Assembly: GCA_903928755.1 (NCBI GenBank)
Contig: CAIYSH010000004.1
Coordinates: 1-7,014, forward strand
DNA length: 7,014 nt
Direction: 5' to 3'
Source: an uncultured Alphaproteobacteria bacterium
GTDB taxonomy: Bacteria > Pseudomonadota > Alphaproteobacteria > Caulobacterales > Caulobacteraceae
The translations under genes were made by a program, and so were the position numbers. The notes under the pieces are model-generated. The model searched no databases and was not told the origin of the DNA. It saw only the letters and a program-made list of their open reading frames with translations. Shown here in pieces: positions 6,337 through 7,014 of this stretch (position 1 is its first letter; every line of letters begins with the position of its first letter).

Positions 6337-6361
6337 GACGTCCCAATCCGGAGTTGACCTG

Positions 6362-6751
6362 ATGAACGCCCATAAGCCTAGCCTAGCTGCGGCCCTCGCG
6401 GCCTTCGCCCTATCGGGTTCTGCTGCAGCCCAGACCGTCGGCCAGACCCTGCCAGACACCAGGAGCGTTTTCTGCGCCGCCGTTCGCACCGTGCCCCTGC
6501 TGGACCAGAATAATTATGTCATGGGTGCCAGCGGCACGATCTACATGACCCCGAATTTCGAGACCTCACTCACCCTCGACGAGGTGAACTACAAGTGGAA
6601 TGGCTATATCGGCGCGCGCCACAAGGCGGTCAGCAACGACACACCCGACGACGCCTGTCACCTGGCCATTGAGCGCCGTGACTGGATGAAGACCTTCATC
6701 GGCAATGTGAACTTCCGCTCTGTGAAGTGGCCAATTGCCAACGGGAAGTAG
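6362..6751 (+). CDS. Small exported protein of unknown function
   Basis: A 129-residue protein that I do not recognise. A Sec signal peptide is clear: MNAHKPS, a hydrophobic stretch LAAALAAFALSGSAA, and probable cleavage after AAA at 21-23, leaving a mature chain of about 106 residues from QTVGQTLPDTRS. The mature part has exactly two cysteines, Cys38 (VFCAAV) and Cys99 (DDACHLA), suited to a disulfide in the periplasm or outside the cell. It is rich in aromatic residues (NNYVMG, NYKWNGYIG, RRDWMKTFIGNVNF) and has no transmembrane segment beyond the signal. GGAG at 6350-6353, 8 bases before the ATG, sets the start; a TTG 54 bases upstream would only add residues before the signal. It follows the exported peptidase on the same strand after 82 bp, but I see no functional link. 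It converges with the oxidoreductase gene at the right edge. Confidence 0.8.
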   Translation: MNAHKPSLAAALAAFALSGSAAAQTVGQTLPDTRSVFCAAVRTVPLLDQNNYVMGASGTIYMTPNFETSLTLDEVNYKWNGYIGARHKAVSNDTPDDACHLAIERRDWMKTFIGNVNFRSVKWPIANGK

Positions 6752-6815
6752 CCTCCCACATCCTTTCCGGTCAGACGGGTTTTCAAAGTGTCCGGGCTTT
6801 CAACCGGCCGGAACG

Positions 6816-6864
6816 GCAGGGCATGTCCTGAAAACCTGGACCTGAGGCCAGGAACATACCCTGC
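6816..6864 (-). terminator. Long stem-loop downstream of the molybdopterin oxidoreductase gene
   Basis: On the plus strand GCAGGGCATGTCCTG (6816-6830) and CAGGAACATACCCTGC (6849-6864) are imperfect inverted repeats: 14 Watson-Crick pairs, one non-pairing position (6822/6858) and one bulged base (6853), with an 18-base loop. In minus-strand RNA 6822/6858 becomes a G-U pair, so the fold is continuous there apart from the bulge. It starts 11 bases after the TAG of the minus-strand gene (6878-6876). No U-tract follows, so it is a terminator-like or 3'-end stabilising structure and not a proven intrinsic terminator. Confidence 0.45.
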
Positions 6865-6875
6865 ACTTTCGGGCT

Positions 6876-7014
6876 CTATCCCTTCATCGCCTCCAGCACG
6901 GCCTGGGGCCGGATGGGCAGGTGGCGGACCCGTGCACCTACAGCCGCGAAGATGGCATTGCCGATAGCCGGCCCCACCACAGTGGTGGCCGGTTCGCCCA
7001 GGCCCACGGGGGGC
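6876..7014 (-). CDS. C-terminal fragment of a xanthine dehydrogenase / isoquinoline 1-oxidoreductase family molybdopterin-binding subunit
   Basis: The last 45 codons and the TAG stop of a gene entering from the right edge. The fragment begins PPVGLGEPATTVVGPAIGNA and goes on to IFAAVGARVRHLPIRP, then AVLEAMKG. The GLGEP segment followed by P-A-(I/L)-x-N-A-I-F-A-A-x-G is the signature of the C-terminus of large molybdenum-cofactor subunits in the xanthine oxidase family. The Glu in GEP (codon 6995-6993) corresponds to the active-site glutamate that activates the attacking water or hydroxide. Such subunits hydroxylate N-heterocycles, purines or aldehydes and normally pair with a small two-[2Fe-2S] subunit, which is not in this window. 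The isoquinoline oxidoreductase-type (IorB-like) branch is my preference from the GLGEP and RxRxLPI spacing, but 45 residues cannot settle the substrate. A long stem-loop follows the stop. Confidence 0.85.
   Translation of the reverse strand, partial: PPVGLGEPATTVVGPAIGNAIFAAVGARVRHLPIRPQAVLEAMKG

Noticed and set aside
6308..6361. Upstream TTG start for the small exported protein
   Set aside because: It would place 18 residues before the signal peptide and has no good ribosome site. ATG 6362 has GGAG at 8 bases.

Overview
The window looks like ordinary chromosome of a GC-rich alphaproteobacterium. Caulobacteraceae (Caulobacter, Phenylobacterium or a relative) is my best guess. This rests on the GC-rich codon use, an alphaproteobacterial-type methylsuccinyl-CoA dehydrogenase, and promoter-like sites that partly resemble the Caulobacter housekeeping consensus; it is an inference, not a database match. 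There is no tRNA, rRNA, CRISPR array, transposase, integrase or phage gene, and base composition is even, so I see no sign of recent transfer.

Layout. (1) 1-98, minus: the first 32 codons of an unidentified gene, divergent from (2) 201-1181, plus: a YafY-type HTH/WYL regulator. A 22-bp palindrome (147-168) lies between them and is the most likely operator. (3) 1189-2838, minus: a 549-residue acyl-CoA dehydrogenase with an N-terminal extension, identified as (2S)-methylsuccinyl-CoA dehydrogenase of the ethylmalonyl-CoA pathway. (4) 2932-3561, plus: a Gtt1-like glutathione S-transferase, divergent from mcd. (5) 3568-4944, minus: a MATE efflux transporter. (6) 5053-6279, plus: an exported zinc M20 peptidase very like carboxypeptidase G2. 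(7) 6362-6751, plus: a small exported protein of unknown function. (8) 6876-7014, minus: the last 45 codons of a large molybdopterin subunit of the xanthine dehydrogenase / isoquinoline 1-oxidoreductase family.

The genes alternate strands, in divergent pairs with about 90-110 bp promoter regions and convergent pairs only 6-7 bp apart (WYL/mcd and GST/MATE). They therefore look like independent transcription units and not one pathway operon. Only the peptidase and the small exported protein share a strand, and a hairpin plus a candidate promoter separates them.

I do not see a new multi-gene system. The points most worth a second look are the palindrome in front of the WYL regulator, a promoter-like element placed so that mcd would be leaderless, mcd lying apart from other ethylmalonyl-CoA pathway genes, a substitution at a substrate-contact position in the carboxypeptidase G2 homologue, and stem-loops at the gene ends.
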